Positions 52,031 through 62,467 are shown, counted from the stretch's first letter. The stretch is DNA of 64,000 nucleotides from Chondrus crispus (GCF_000350225.1 NW_005179290.1:1-64000), one strand, 5' to 3'. The notes: generated from the letters alone by a model not told the origin. Program-made: numbers and translations.

Positions 52031-53131
52031 ATGGTGGCCACCACCATCGCACACCCATCTCCCTCGTCCGAGCCGATAACGCTTCATCTCAATGGTGGAA
52101 CCTCTGGTTACGCCGCCTTTATATTTTCTCACTCAGATGCCTTCCGTTGCCGCACCACTCACCGAATCCTTGGCGATTTTGTCGGGACACTACCGAAACA
52201 CACTGCCCAGAACCAATATCTTTCCCTCCCACTGGCCCTTTCGTACGAAGAGGCCGTATTCGGGATTTCTCATGGCTTCTTTCGCCTCCGTGACGCACAC
52301 CCGTCCAACCTTCCCGCTCCACAGTCAGCGGCTGTCACCCGCTTCTGGGATGAGAGGAAAAAGGAGGAGGAGCGTCAAGCGGACGAGGCCTTGACACATC
52401 AAGAAGAGGAGCGAAAGCGAAGGAATAACAAAGGCCTCAAGCGCTCTCGTCACGACCTCGAGAACAAGACGCCTGATGTCACCAGCCCTCTTGCTGTAGG
52501 CGACACAATCGAAGAGCCGCCCCGAAAGGCGGCGCGCTTTTCTTTCTTCCATCGTGCGATGCATGGCTTCCGCTCCGCCCTCTACGCCATAGTGCCTGCG
52601 GTAGGACCGCCACCCCCTCTCCCTGCACTTCCAGCTGCAGAGCCGGCAACAGAGCCAAGCCAGGAGGAGCAGCAAGCCCGAGCAAATGAGCAATCTCGAA
52701 ACGACGCTTTGAAAGCCCGTTTGAAGCAACAAGCCCGCGCGACGACACTCGTGGTCACTTCTACCGAGGCGCGGCCAGACGAATTAAGTAGCTACATCGC
52801 AAAAGAAGTCAAGTTACCTCAACCCGTGGGTGTGCCGCCGGAACGGTTAGCAGATCGCGTCGCGGTGTTTGCTGACCTGCACGGCAAGGGCTACTATCTC
52901 AGCTGTGGGGCAAAGTTTGGTGCCGACTTTTTGGCGTATGCCGGAGATCCACAACTCTTTCATGCTGCCCTAGCAGTCGTGGTTGCCGCATCGGATGAAG
53001 ACATTTCGCCTTTGGATGTGGTGGCGTTGGGCAGGCTCGGGGATTCCACCAAGAAGCGCACTGTCCTTGCGTTTCGGGATGAGGGCGCTGTGCAGTATAT
53101 CGGTGTGCAATGGGAGGAGACTCTTCCGTAA
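52031..53131 (+). CDS. SEN34: tRNA-splicing endonuclease catalytic subunit SEN34
   Basis: ATG at 52031 gives 366 residues. The N-terminal domain (LHLNGGTSGYAAFIF...HRILGDFVGTLPK...YLSLPLALSYEEA) and C-terminal nuclease domain match SEN34/TSEN34. The C-terminal block VFADLHGKGYYLSCGAKFGADFLAYAGDP carries the catalytic Tyr (about 303), then His in QLFHAA (about 311) and Lys in STKKRT (about 341). With SEN2, SEN34 cuts the two ends of introns in precursor tRNAs; SEN34 makes the 3' cut. A long basic and acidic linker (about 100-250) separates the domains. The frame extends upstream to a TTG at 51935, but the ATG fits the family N-terminus. Confidence 0.9.
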   Translation: MVATTIAHPSPSSEPITLHLNGGTSGYAAFIFSHSDAFRCRTTHRILGDFVGTLPKHTAQNQYLSLPLALSYEEAVFGISHGFFRLRDAHPSNLPAPQSAAVTRFWDERKKEEERQADEALTHQEEERKRRNNKGLKRSRHDLENKTPDVTSPLAVGDTIEEPPRKAARFSFFHRAMHGFRSALYAIVPAVGPPPPLPALPAAEPATEPSQEEQQARANEQSRNDALKARLKQQARATTLVVTSTEARPDELSSYIAKEVKLPQPVGVPPERLADRVAVFADLHGKGYYLSCGAKFGADFLAYAGDPQLFHAALAVVVAASDEDISPLDVVALGRLGDSTKKRTVLAFRDEGAVQYIGVQWEETLP

Positions 53132-53674
53132 AGTATTGTTATTCTGTTGAGCCGAGTGCTCTTTTGCCCCATACGAAATGTAAAGGAGGAATATCTTTCA
53201 ATATTAACTTCTCTCCTTCGGAAATACACGTGAGACCGGGTCATTGTTTGATGCAATGAAGGCCCCTGTCACGGAGACTCAAAATGGAATCACCGAGGCA
53301 CATGATTACATTTCAATGGTGTTCCCGACAATAAAAGTGAAAGCATCTTTGAGGTTCAAACCTAGTTTGTTGTTCGAACCTGCGCAGAAACTTAATCATC
53401 GGGTGTCTGGCGTCGATGTCTTACAAACTGGGGCGTTAACAACTTGCACACTACAATACCCAAGGGTACTGTACCTGTCTTCCTCAAACAAGGATATGGG
53501 GCAGTTAGATTTCCTATAAATTTTTGTAGAGGAAAATAATCCTAGTTGTGCAGTGCCTTGGTTCAATCAATCATTTCGCATTAATCCGTCTCTGAGACCG
53601 GAGTCCTGGCACACCCGTCGGCCTTTTCACGCGTTGACGTTCAATTTCCGCTTCATTTAAACCTGACCGTCGCT
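53132..53674. other. Intergenic region
   Basis: 543 bp between SEN34 and SRP14. A TACTGTA word occurs near 53466. The ORF at 53244-53519 has no feature and is not called. Confidence 0.4.
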
Positions 53675-54312
53675 ATGGTCTACCTGGACCAAAATGCGTT
53701 TGTGTCCGAATTATCGAAGCTCTACGCCCGCAAGTAAGTCGTAGATTCAAATATAGCCAGGCGCTGTTGCAGGAACTGCCTCACTCCTCGACAGAGCAAC
53801 TAACATGGCTCTCTTGGCGCGCTCTCTCTCAGCAAGGCGTCTGGTTCAGTATGGGTTACCATGAAGCGAGTCGAGAGGCAGATCTCAACTGGAAGGAAGA
53901 AGCTTGATGTAAGCGCTCACGGCCATCTGTTTTGTTCTCGAAATGGTTCTGAACGACAGCGCAATTCTGACGTTTGAATTTTCCTCACTCAATCTGACCC
54001 TATATGCAAATTCTGCGTAGCACGATGGACCTGTTTGTGTCGTGCGTGCAAGTGACGGCAAGCGAAAGATCGCATGTGTAGTTCGGTCAGGAGAACATGT
54101 ACGTTGTCTTCGTCTCTCACGGCGAAATCATTCAAGTCGCGACTTGGCAGCGCAATTCTTGCCTCTGACCCAAAATTTTCATCGTGAATTAACGTGTTTT
54201 GTAATGCTTGCAGGTTCGCTTTCATATGGACTTGTTCACTGTGATCAAAGCGAACACCGACACGCTTATCAAACCGAAACGGGTGAAAAAGAAGGCGAGC
54301 AAAGCGTCCTAA
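53675..54312 (+). CDS. SRP14: Signal recognition particle 14 kDa protein SRP14 (four exons)
   Basis: Joined from four exons: 53675-53733, 53833-53908, 54021-54098 and 54214-54312. All introns are GT-AG (GTAAGT...CAG, GTAAGC...TAG, GTACGT...CAG; 99, 112 and 115 bp). The product is 103 residues, beginning MVYLDQNAFVSELSKLYARN, with KASGSVWVTMKRVERQ, RASDGKRKIACVVRSGEH, VRFHMDLFTVIKAN and a basic C-terminus rich in Lys. These match SRP14, which pairs with SRP9 on the Alu domain of SRP RNA and slows translation while the ribosome docks at the ER. Phases are consistent throughout. The gene is invisible to single-frame ORF searches. Confidence 0.9.
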
Positions 54313-54494
54313 CTGCCAGATGTCTATGAAACCGCGGGCTTCAGCATGAAGCATTCTTTATAAGACAGAAAAAAAACAAAACTTGGCTAGGTGTCGTTTC
54401 ACTGTCATATTTGACGAGTTCCCCATGGTTTTGTCCCACGCTGTGAATAGACAACCGCATACTACTTTCAGCTTCATGGCACTACGCTGCTCTG

Positions 54495-55787
54495 TCATGC
54501 ACCCATTGGCGATGGGTCAGCGATGCTAGTTGTGACATACTGTGGACGTACTGCTTGCATAGGGAGAGTAGGGATCTCTGTGGGCGGTGTCGGTATGTAA
54601 ATGACTTCACTGTGCGATGTCTGTCGTTGTGGAAAAGTCTGTACCACCTGCTCAGATTTAGGGCGAAGAGCCACGTGCACGGCGGGGGATTCGGGAGTTA
54701 GATGAACAACTGGATGTTTCGTGTCGACTCCGTTTGATTCAGCTGTGTTGTACATCGGAGCCGGTATCCTGTGTAGCGGGGCGCCCTCTGCGGTTGTATA
54801 TACCACTCTTTGGGAATGTTGCAGAGGGCTCGGCTCGGCCGAAGAGACAGTCGTTGTGGGGACAGGCGACGGCCAGGGTGCGGTTGGGGGCGCGTTTTCC
54901 GTAGCTGACATATTCTGCATGGACGTGGTCGGGGTTGACGGCATAACGACGATCGCTGATTGTGGACGCACTAGCTGCTGCTGTTCGAAAGGTGCGGTGA
55001 ATATCTCCGTTGCCTCCGTTGGCGGCATGAGCATCTGAACGCGGGGCAGTGGGGGCAACTTGGGGGAATTGTTGACATCAATGTTCACTAGATGCTCGCG
55101 CACGGCCATAGACTCCCATCGGATGCTCTTTGTGGTGTCATTTATGACAGCAGAATACTTTTCTTGGGCGAGCCAGAAGGCGTGATGTGCGCACTGGAAG
55201 ACGGCCTCGTGCTTATTGTAGGTGGTCTTCATGCGCTCCATGATGGCGGCGAGCTTGTTGTCATGTTCGACGCGAGCGGCGGCGAGCTTACTGACGTTGC
55301 GGTCCAGAATTTCGCGCTTCTTTTGCTTCTTATTGAGCTTGTCAACCTTCTTCTCGTAGCGCAGAACCTCTGTGTAGGACATCTCGACCTGAGCGTAGCC
55401 TTCCTGGACGGTCTCGACAGACTTGAGATATGCCTCGAGGACGGCGGTAACACGGCGGTGCGGGGTGGCGGCGCCATCATCCTCGAGGATAAGGCGTTGT
55501 AGCTGGCGGACAGTGCCCTCCACCTCACGGGCATGCGAGCGGACGACGCCATCGTTTGCAATGGCAGCGTGCAAGGCAGAGGCGAAAGAGCTTTGGTGCT
55601 TGGCGATGGCGGACCAGACCTGAGGGGTTGCTTGGATTTTCTTGATGAGGCTCTTGATGGCGGTTTGGGTAGCCTCCAGCTTGCTCCTGTAGTCTGTGTA
55701 CTCGGCATTGATGCCACTCTTGATGGTACGAGAGCGGGTTTTGGCTTTGGCGAAGTGCTTCTTGGTGGCATGCTTGATGCCCGGCAT
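54495..55787 (-). CDS. BAR-like domain protein, long tail (cluster member 1)
   Basis: ATG at 55787 gives 430 residues. The first about 30 residues are basic and amphipathic (MPGIKHATKKHFAKAKTRSRT). Residues about 30-250 form a long coiled-coil region of BAR type (YTEVLRYEKKVDKLNKKQKK, EAVFQCAHHAFWLAQEKY), shared with the two downstream relatives. The remaining about 170 residues are Pro/Thr/Ser-rich and disordered, perhaps for recruiting partners. BAR domains sense and bend membranes in endocytosis and cortical organisation. The frame upstream to 55922 encodes a Pro-rich stretch with no supporting feature, so the internal ATG is used. The domain call is from pattern, not a profile search. Confidence 0.6.
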   Translation of the reverse strand: MPGIKHATKKHFAKAKTRSRTIKSGINAEYTDYRSKLEATQTAIKSLIKKIQATPQVWSAIAKHQSSFASALHAAIANDGVVRSHAREVEGTVRQLQRLILEDDGAATPHRRVTAVLEAYLKSVETVQEGYAQVEMSYTEVLRYEKKVDKLNKKQKKREILDRNVSKLAAARVEHDNKLAAIMERMKTTYNKHEAVFQCAHHAFWLAQEKYSAVINDTTKSIRWESMAVREHLVNIDVNNSPKLPPLPRVQMLMPPTEATEIFTAPFEQQQLVRPQSAIVVMPSTPTTSMQNMSATENAPPTAPWPSPVPTTTVSSAEPSPLQHSQRVVYTTAEGAPLHRIPAPMYNTAESNGVDTKHPVVHLTPESPAVHVALRPKSEQVVQTFPQRQTSHSEVIYIPTPPTEIPTLPMQAVRPQYVTTSIADPSPMGA

Positions 55788-56541
55788 TGCAGCAGTGGAA
55801 TGGGATGCTGGCGGCGACAATGGGATACTCGCAAGAAGGGGTGAGGGGGTGGGAGGGGGGAGGACGGGGGCAGGGGACGGGGGAAGGGGACTGCTGAGAG
55901 TGAAAGAGGTGAAAAGGAGCAAGGGGGCAGACGGGGGGGATTTTGAGAATCAAGGGGGTGAGGGGGTGACTCAAAGATGTTGTATGACTCACAGCTGCCG
56001 CGGTGTGCGACGTGGTGAATGATGCGATTGGTTGAAAATGAGAATGAGGTTGTTTTAGGAAACTTACCGCTAGTTTTTCAATTAAATTTTGTCATGCGAG
56101 TGGTCGTATCTCAAATTGATCGCGATGCACTAAGAGCGATTACCGGACACCTCAGCAAGACGCCTCCACTTCAACCACGACGACATCAGCACCGGCCTTT
56201 TTTAATGCCATCTCAGTGCGCATGGCGCACAGGACCGAGTATCACGTGCCACCGGCCCCCACTGCTTACATCCACGCATTACACGTGGACGGCAGTAAGA
56301 CGGGAGTGAAATTGGCTTACATTAACAACCACTCTCAATGTTTATCATATGAAACGCTTCTTCCGGAAAATAAAAAGACATTCGCAACTTGACCTTACAG
56401 TACGGTATCAGCTCCCTTTCTCAATCAACACTCATCATACCATCGAAAAAAACAGAAAAAGCACTAGACTCCACTCGAACCCCTGGCACATCCAACCTGC
56501 TGATACGTCAACATTCGTTTTGACAGGTTATACCGTTCAAA
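55788..56541. other. Intergenic region between BAR-like genes
   Basis: 754 bp with no supported gene. Contains a TACAGTACGGTA word near 56397. Confidence 0.4.
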
Positions 56542-57393
56542 TCAAGCAGCAACTGGCTTCGGCGACTCTGCCGTGCTCTCCGGCACCTTGGTGACAACAT
56601 CATCACCTGCCGACATTGTAGCGACAGCATTGTCCACCGCCTTCGACAGGTACTTGATCTCCGGCATAGTAATGTCCAGCTTGGCCATCTCCTCGCTCAC
56701 ATCCTCAGCCGCTGTCCTCGCGGACTGGGTCAGCGCCACCAGCGATTTCACTAATTTATCCTGACGAAGCCAGAAAGCCGTTTGGGAACACTGCATCACA
56801 GCCTCAAACTTGGCCGACGTTTTACCCATGCGCTCCAGACTCCCATCGATTGCGCTTTGCTGCGCCGATCTGGCGCCTTCCAGCTTGTCCAGGTTGCGCT
56901 TCTTCCTAACAGCCTTGCCATCCTTTTCCTTGGACGACAACTTGCCAACTTTCTTCTCATAGCGTTGCGTCTCAGTGTACAGAGTCTCGACCTTCTTAAA
57001 GTCAGCCTCGACAGACTCGATCTCGGCCAAGTAGGCCTTGATATGTCCCAGCATTTTAGCGGTATTGTCACCAATGGAGGGTTCGGCGCTTGCGTCTCCA
57101 TGGAACTGACGGGCGGCGGTAACAGTACCGGTGGTGGCTTCATGAAGCGGGCCCTCGATGGGGGACTCGGTGTCCACGAGCTCGGCAAAGCTCTTGTGAG
57201 TGGAGGCAAGAGAGACCCAAGCCTTGGCAGACGAGTCGTGGATAAGGACAAGGGCGTCACTGATGGCCTTCTTCTCGCGTAGGAGTTGGTTCTTGGCGGC
57301 GGTGTACGCGGAAGAAATATTGGCTTCGATGGTCTTCTTGCGCGTCGTGACCTTGGAGATACGCTTCTTCATACCGTGTGTGATGGAAGACAT
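56542..57393 (-). CDS. BAR-like domain protein (cluster member 2)
   Basis: ATG at 57393 gives 283 residues. A basic, amphipathic N-terminus (MSSITHGMKKRISKVTTRKKTIEANIS) is followed by three predicted long helices with the cluster's shared motifs: YTETQRYEKKVGKLSSKEK at about 140-160 and FEAVMQCSQTAFWLRQDKLV at about 205-225. An Ala/Pro-rich end follows. It resembles member 1 over most of its length and lacks that protein's long tail. The likely role is in membrane curvature or cortical scaffolding, by analogy with BAR proteins. Confidence 0.6.
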   Translation of the reverse strand: MSSITHGMKKRISKVTTRKKTIEANISSAYTAAKNQLLREKKAISDALVLIHDSSAKAWVSLASTHKSFAELVDTESPIEGPLHEATTGTVTAARQFHGDASAEPSIGDNTAKMLGHIKAYLAEIESVEADFKKVETLYTETQRYEKKVGKLSSKEKDGKAVRKKRNLDKLEGARSAQQSAIDGSLERMGKTSAKFEAVMQCSQTAFWLRQDKLVKSLVALTQSARTAAEDVSEEMAKLDITMPEIKYLSKAVDNAVATMSAGDDVVTKVPESTAESPKPVAA

Positions 57394-59889
57394 GGTCGCG
57401 GAGAGAAGTAGGAGTGGAGAGTGGGGCGTGGGGGTGGGGCGGAGGGGAGTGGAGGGGTGGGGGGAGGAAGGTGAAGAGGAAGGTTGCTGGGCGTTCGTGA
57501 GAGTGGAGGGGTTGAGGGAGAGTGCAGCAGGGCTTATATACTGTACAGCACAGGAGGGGGGGGTCTGTTAAGGGTCCCAGACGGCGACGAAAAGGGGGTT
57601 AGTGGTACGTGTTCGGCAAGAATACGGGGCATGGGGGCGTTGGGGCATCATGGCGTGATCAATGACATGCGTAGGGCCGTAGGAGTGGCGTGCAGTGGAC
57701 ATACGCTGGACGCATCGCAGGGCCGGGGCGCGGGAGACAGGGCGGGCCGTGCGACTTGGCATGCCGCTGGACAAGCGCAGCACCACTTGAATGTGACGGC
57801 AACGGGCGCTGTTACCGAACTTGAATGAATAGATTTTTTGCAAAGTTGGGCGACGTACGAAGGGTACCGTATCCCCGGCGAGATTTGGGTTGCGCCGGCC
57901 AATCGCGCGGGCACACGCCGCGCGGCACATCCCCAGCGCAGCCGCTTGCACGCCCGCCACGCCACTTGACCTGGGACTGCGCAATCCTTAGAGAGGCCCT
58001 CTCGAGCCAGTGCAGAAGTGTCGAGGTCGTGCTGCACAGTCACTCCATACACGTTGGCGCAGTGTCCCCGCTGTCGCCGCCGCATTGGCGGCGGCGCGTC
58101 TTACAGTGGTCGCGTCACAGCGGTGACGGCAACGGGGCGCCTTTCGCCCGTTCCTTCATGTCCCGATTGACGTCAGATGTGGCGGAGATGGACCGCTTTT
58201 TTTGGGAGGGGCGCCACGCACGCATCGCCTATTCTTAGTTTGTACTACTGTACTGGACAAACTTTGTAGCCCCTCGCGGTCGACAGTGCGTGGACCAGGC
58301 GCGGCTTGGCCAGTGCGGCTTGTTGCTGGCGCCCGCGGGCGTTGGATCGCCGCCCGCAACAACAGCCGTTCCACGTACAGTATGGCGACAAAACCCTTAA
58401 ACAAGTACTTTCCCCATTTAAAAAAGAGAATGCGTTCCAAATTACCCTGCCGGGGAAGGGTAGACTTGCTCTCGCTCCGNNNNNNNNNNNNNNNNNNNNN
58501 NNNNNNNNNNNNNNNNNNNNNNNNNNNNNNNNNNNNNNNNNNNNNNNNNNNNNNNNNNNNNNNNNNNNNNNNNNNNCCCCCCTCCCCCCCTCCCCCCCTC
58601 CCCCCCACCGCACCCCCGGCCCCCTCAAAAGTAATTTACAAATCTCAGGGGGCAACAGTCTTATGGCGACGTCCGCACTCTCAGCGACCCATGTGAGTAC
58701 AGAATGGCTGAGTCTGCGGTTTTGCGCCGCCGCCTGCACTCCTGTGGTCGCGCACCATAGGCATACGTACAGTGCGATACCAGTTTCGTTCATGGGGATG
58801 GAAGACAAAGAGCTGCTGCCTCCTGCGGTCTCGTACAGTAGGTTGTCCATGGGCCAGAGACATACTGTTCAGTTCAGTTCAGTTAGCCTCATACGAAATC
58901 TACGAATACTGTAGCACATGGTGAATGGTTGGCCGCAGCATCCAGGTCTGCTCTGGGCACCTCCATGTCCATCACGGCGGGAAGTCCACCGCCGAAATGG
59001 CCCGGCCGATCGCCTCGTCCAAGCTGTCCTGTCGTGTAGGCGGCGTTTTCACCGCACAGGTCGTCGCGTTAGTGGCTATCACGGAGGAAGGGACACTCCC
59101 GGTGGCTTGGTGAAAAGAAAGAGTACAGTAGCGCGTGGTTGGAGAAAATGTTTCTGACGAACACTTTCGAGGGATTGTACTGTACGGTACACTGTACTCA
59201 AACGGATTGCTGCCCGATCCCACGCTCGGTTTTCTCTTCAGTCTCACAGGCAAGACACCCTACGCACTGAAACTGAGGAGTGGAATTCTGACCGGATGCA
59301 TTGCATTTGGAACGACTCATGTGGAACTGATGGATCGCCCATTGGCAGCATACAGTCACGTATCATACATGCACTCAGTCCTTACAATATCTCGAGAGAA
59401 CGAGGCCGGCTGTAATTTCACATAAAGTGGGCGTTTAGTTTTGCCAAACTTCACAAAAAAAATTGGGAAAGCACTACAGTACACGTACTGTCAGGTACTT
59501 GGAGTAAACACCGTCTCACAACGCATAGATCACGCTCAATAACGGACGCACCGCTCCCCCCGCACTGCCCAATCAATGCACCCGATTCCCTGAACGACTA
59601 CTTCGCCACACCCAATCACCTGCGCGAATGTCCACCTCGTTTGAAGTCTCGTTTTTCCCTCGCTTCCCCGGTCACCGTCGGGCCACACCTCAATCTCGTT
59701 CTCTCATGGGAGCACGACATCGGGGGAAAATGGAATAATGCTCCCCCACAACGGTGCTCATCTCTGCCGTCGGCTCGTCTTCCTTTCCCGACCTTGTTCT
59801 ATTCCTGTTCCCCATCAGTTGCCACCCTACGCTCTCCCCCTGCATCGTCTACCTCAGCCTCACGCAACATAATCCGCTTCCCTTCCGAC
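57394..59889. other. 2.5-kb gene-poor region with assembly gap
   Basis: No supported gene. The ORFs at 57.5-58.9 kb are GC-driven and partly cross 97 N (58480-58576). It is rich in GTAC-containing palindromes (57540, 58245, 58377, 58835, 59178, 59473). CCCCCCT repeats follow the gap. Confidence 0.45.
58480..58576. other. Assembly gap (97 N)
   Basis: 97 N, followed by several copies of CCCCCCT, which probably caused the gap. Confidence 0.99.
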
Positions 59890-60627
59890 ATGGCCTCGTG
59901 GATCCGCAAGCTAACCCCTCTGACCATCCGCCGCGACCGCGGCCACGACCCCGAGTTCCACAAAGTGAAGACCCAGCTCTCCAACGTCGCTACTGCTCTT
60001 GAGGCCTGTGTCGCCGGCTTAGAGACTCTCACCGCCGACTATGACCGTCTTTACACAGGCGTCCGCAAGTTTGCCAACGACTTTTACTCGCTCTACCCCT
60101 CTAACGACGAGGTCCGCCGTCTAGGGGAATCCACCGTCACTAGCGCCGATCGTCTGCTGGAAGACGTCAAATCTCGCTCGCTCGACAATGCGCAAACCTC
60201 GAGTATACATATCATCGACAGGCAGATCAAGGCTTACTTGCAGGAGATTAGAAACTTACAAAAGGAATTTAAGAAGGTCGCTACTGCTCGTGCAGACTAC
60301 GAGTCGGAAAGGGATCGCTTTGACCGCACGGAGGGGCGTCGCGGGTATGACGATGATCGCAGGGCATTGTTGAGGGAGCAGGTCGATATGCGGCGACAAG
60401 TTTACGAAACAACATTGCGGGCATTGACCAATCGCCTCAGCTCAACATACAACAAGCACGCACAAGTCTTTCAGGCCGCGTGGACAGCCTACGTGCTTCG
60501 CCTGGATGAAGGGCGCTCGGTCTTGGATAAGCATCTACGTTCGCATCGGTCATACGCTAAGCGCTTGGAGAAGGATGTGCTTCGGATGCAGCTGGGCAGA
60601 CTCGATAGCTTCGCCCCGGAAAACTAG
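59890..60627 (+). CDS. BAR-like domain protein (cluster member 3, diverged)
   Basis: ATG at 59890 gives 245 residues (MASWIRKLTPLTIRRDRG...). It is mostly alpha-helical and coiled-coil, with a positively charged surface (RTEGRRGYDDDRRALLREQVDMRRQ). It shares the segment NKHAQVFQAAWTAYVLRLDEG with the VFQCA..AFWL.Q motif of members 1 and 2, so it is probably a distant relative, encoded on the opposite strand. Membrane binding is inferred from the shared fold. The upstream frame to 59641 has no credible start. Confidence 0.55.
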   Translation: MASWIRKLTPLTIRRDRGHDPEFHKVKTQLSNVATALEACVAGLETLTADYDRLYTGVRKFANDFYSLYPSNDEVRRLGESTVTSADRLLEDVKSRSLDNAQTSSIHIIDRQIKAYLQEIRNLQKEFKKVATARADYESERDRFDRTEGRRGYDDDRRALLREQVDMRRQVYETTLRALTNRLSSTYNKHAQVFQAAWTAYVLRLDEGRSVLDKHLRSHRSYAKRLEKDVLRMQLGRLDSFAPEN

Positions 60628-61516
60628 AATGTTCGATTAGGTAGACTCTTGCGTTTTGAATGCAGTCCGTCCCTTTGGGGTTTTTTCGCCGTTTTGTTAC
60701 CTTTTTCTAAAGGTGCGAGTGTATCTAAACATCGTAAATTTGTTAATTATAAGATCAGTTGTAGCGCTGCCTGAGTTGTCACTCGTGTTTGTTGTTGCAT
60801 TTTCCATTGTTGGCTTTGGGCATCCCACGGTTGTTGAGTAAGTGAAGCTAAGGGACAGCAGCACGAACGCTAGAACTGACATTGTGGATCAAAATAATCA
60901 CCTTTATGCTGATATTAGCGCCCTGATCGCAATTAGTTGAGACTGGCATATACATTCAGGCGTCATGACATCAAGAACATTATCTCTTTAGAACATGTAT
61001 CTGTTTCGCTCAGCTGTCAGCGGCTGGGCTTGGTAGATAGAACACGAGAAAACATTCCTACCGATGTGAAGAACCAGTGTGATATGCGTTTATGTTTGTA
61101 GCAGGTGCAACTCCGCCGAGAGTCTGTTTGCATTCTCATGGACTACAGTATTGCACTGTACGCCGGAGTATGCGCAAGGGAGGCATAGTTGCGCATACGA
61201 AGGGTACAAGCATTCTGTACATTACAGTAAATTGCGCTCTTTGGCTTTCAAAACTAAATTTTGATATCAAAAATGTCATCCTGTAGGCATTCTTGAAATT
61301 ATGCCGAAAGTTTGAATTTGAAATTTCCCGCGAAAGGCTCATTCTCGTGTAGCGGCATTCCGCTGTGCTCCATCTCCTTGAACATAATCGCAGTCATCCG
61401 TGACGAAACAGTCGCAAGCCTTAATCACTCTCAGACTGAAGTATTAACAAAGTTTCCATCAGACGAAGGTGTCCCCAAAGGCCTTCCCCTCTCTAGGCAT
61501 CTCATTCACACACACG
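60628..61516. other. Intergenic region
   Basis: 889 bp, AT-rich, with TACAGTA-type words (61142, 61220). No supported gene. Confidence 0.4.
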
Positions 61517-62467
61517 ATGGCCTCCAACAACACTACGGTGATGACTCCGCTCGACGAATGGCAATCGACGTTCAAACAAGATGTTCTCACCCTGCACCAA
61601 ATCATGCTTCTCCGCACGAGAAAAGGCGACGACGAAAGCCGACAGAAAATGTATCCTTGGATCAAGTCCATTTCCGACGCCGTCACTGAACTCGACGATT
61701 CCGTGAAAAACCTCAAGCGATATGTTGTAGAGGAACGCAATCGACTCACAAATTTCCGCCGACTTCAAAACGCCATCTCCGTCCAGACGGAGCGCTACTC
61801 GCTCATCAAAGCGCAAATACCAGGGGAAGTTGGCGAGATTTTGGGGCTGCATGCAAACGAGGAAGATGCGGCGGATTCGATCAGAAAAGAAAACAAACCC
61901 GTTAAGAGAAATACTGAGAATCGATGCAAGCCCAAAGAGTCTGTCGGGCCGAGAACGGGGTCGAAAACTACCACCCCGGTTTCAAGGCGAAAATTACTTC
62001 CGAAACAGACGCGTGGAGGCCCTCCAAAGACCACGACGCCGCGCATGTCGAAGACAAAAAGATCTCTCAGCAAATGTGGAACAGATGAAGCCAACATTCC
62101 CACCATCAGCTCAGTTTCACAAGAGCAATTAGATGCTGCCCCGCAATACGTCAAGGGGCGTCTCACGGTCAACAAAATCCAGGGTGTCGTTGACAGTCTT
62201 AATAGGATTGCATCTGCCAAATATGGAATACTTGCTAATTCCTACCGCGATCTGAATTCCGTCGATAAAAACTTATATCAAGACTTCAAAGACAGTGAAT
62301 GTGACGAAACGGCCGACAAGCAGTTTCTTACCGAAGCTGAAATCAAAGGGTTCGGTAAACTTCGTCTAGATGCTACTGCAAAGTCGGTTATCAACGTTCT
62401 TCGCCACGTTGGTGCGTTAAAGCATCTACGAGGGAAGAACAATGTTACTATTCTTATCATCAACTAA
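61517..62467 (+). CDS. SKA1: Spindle and kinetochore-associated protein 1 (SKA1)
   Basis: ATG at 61517 gives 316 residues. The N-terminal about 110 residues are helical (DEWQSTFKQDVLTLHQIM, SDAVTELDDSVKNLKRYVVEE), fitting the coiled-coil that pairs with SKA2 and SKA3. A basic linker (about 130-195) follows. The C-terminal winged-helix domain (about 205-316) carries the family pattern APQYVKGRLTVNKIQGVVDSLN, SAKYGILANSYRDLN, FLTEAEIKGFGKLRLDATAK and VLRHVGALKHLRG. In animals this domain binds microtubules and couples kinetochores to depolymerising ends. Start chosen as the first ATG after the upstream in-frame stretch. Confidence in the C-terminal domain is high. Confidence 0.85.
   Translation: MASNNTTVMTPLDEWQSTFKQDVLTLHQIMLLRTRKGDDESRQKMYPWIKSISDAVTELDDSVKNLKRYVVEERNRLTNFRRLQNAISVQTERYSLIKAQIPGEVGEILGLHANEEDAADSIRKENKPVKRNTENRCKPKESVGPRTGSKTTTPVSRRKLLPKQTRGGPPKTTTPRMSKTKRSLSKCGTDEANIPTISSVSQEQLDAAPQYVKGRLTVNKIQGVVDSLNRIASAKYGILANSYRDLNSVDKNLYQDFKDSECDETADKQFLTEAEIKGFGKLRLDATAKSVINVLRHVGALKHLRGKNNVTILIIN

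Noticed and set aside
53244-53519. 91-residue plus-strand ORF after SEN34
   Set aside because: No motif and no ATG with a plausible context; lies in a region with repeat words.
57568-58914. ORFs of 100-200 residues around the second gap
   Set aside because: Cys/Arg/Pro-rich, GC-driven, partly across N, with no coherent structure.
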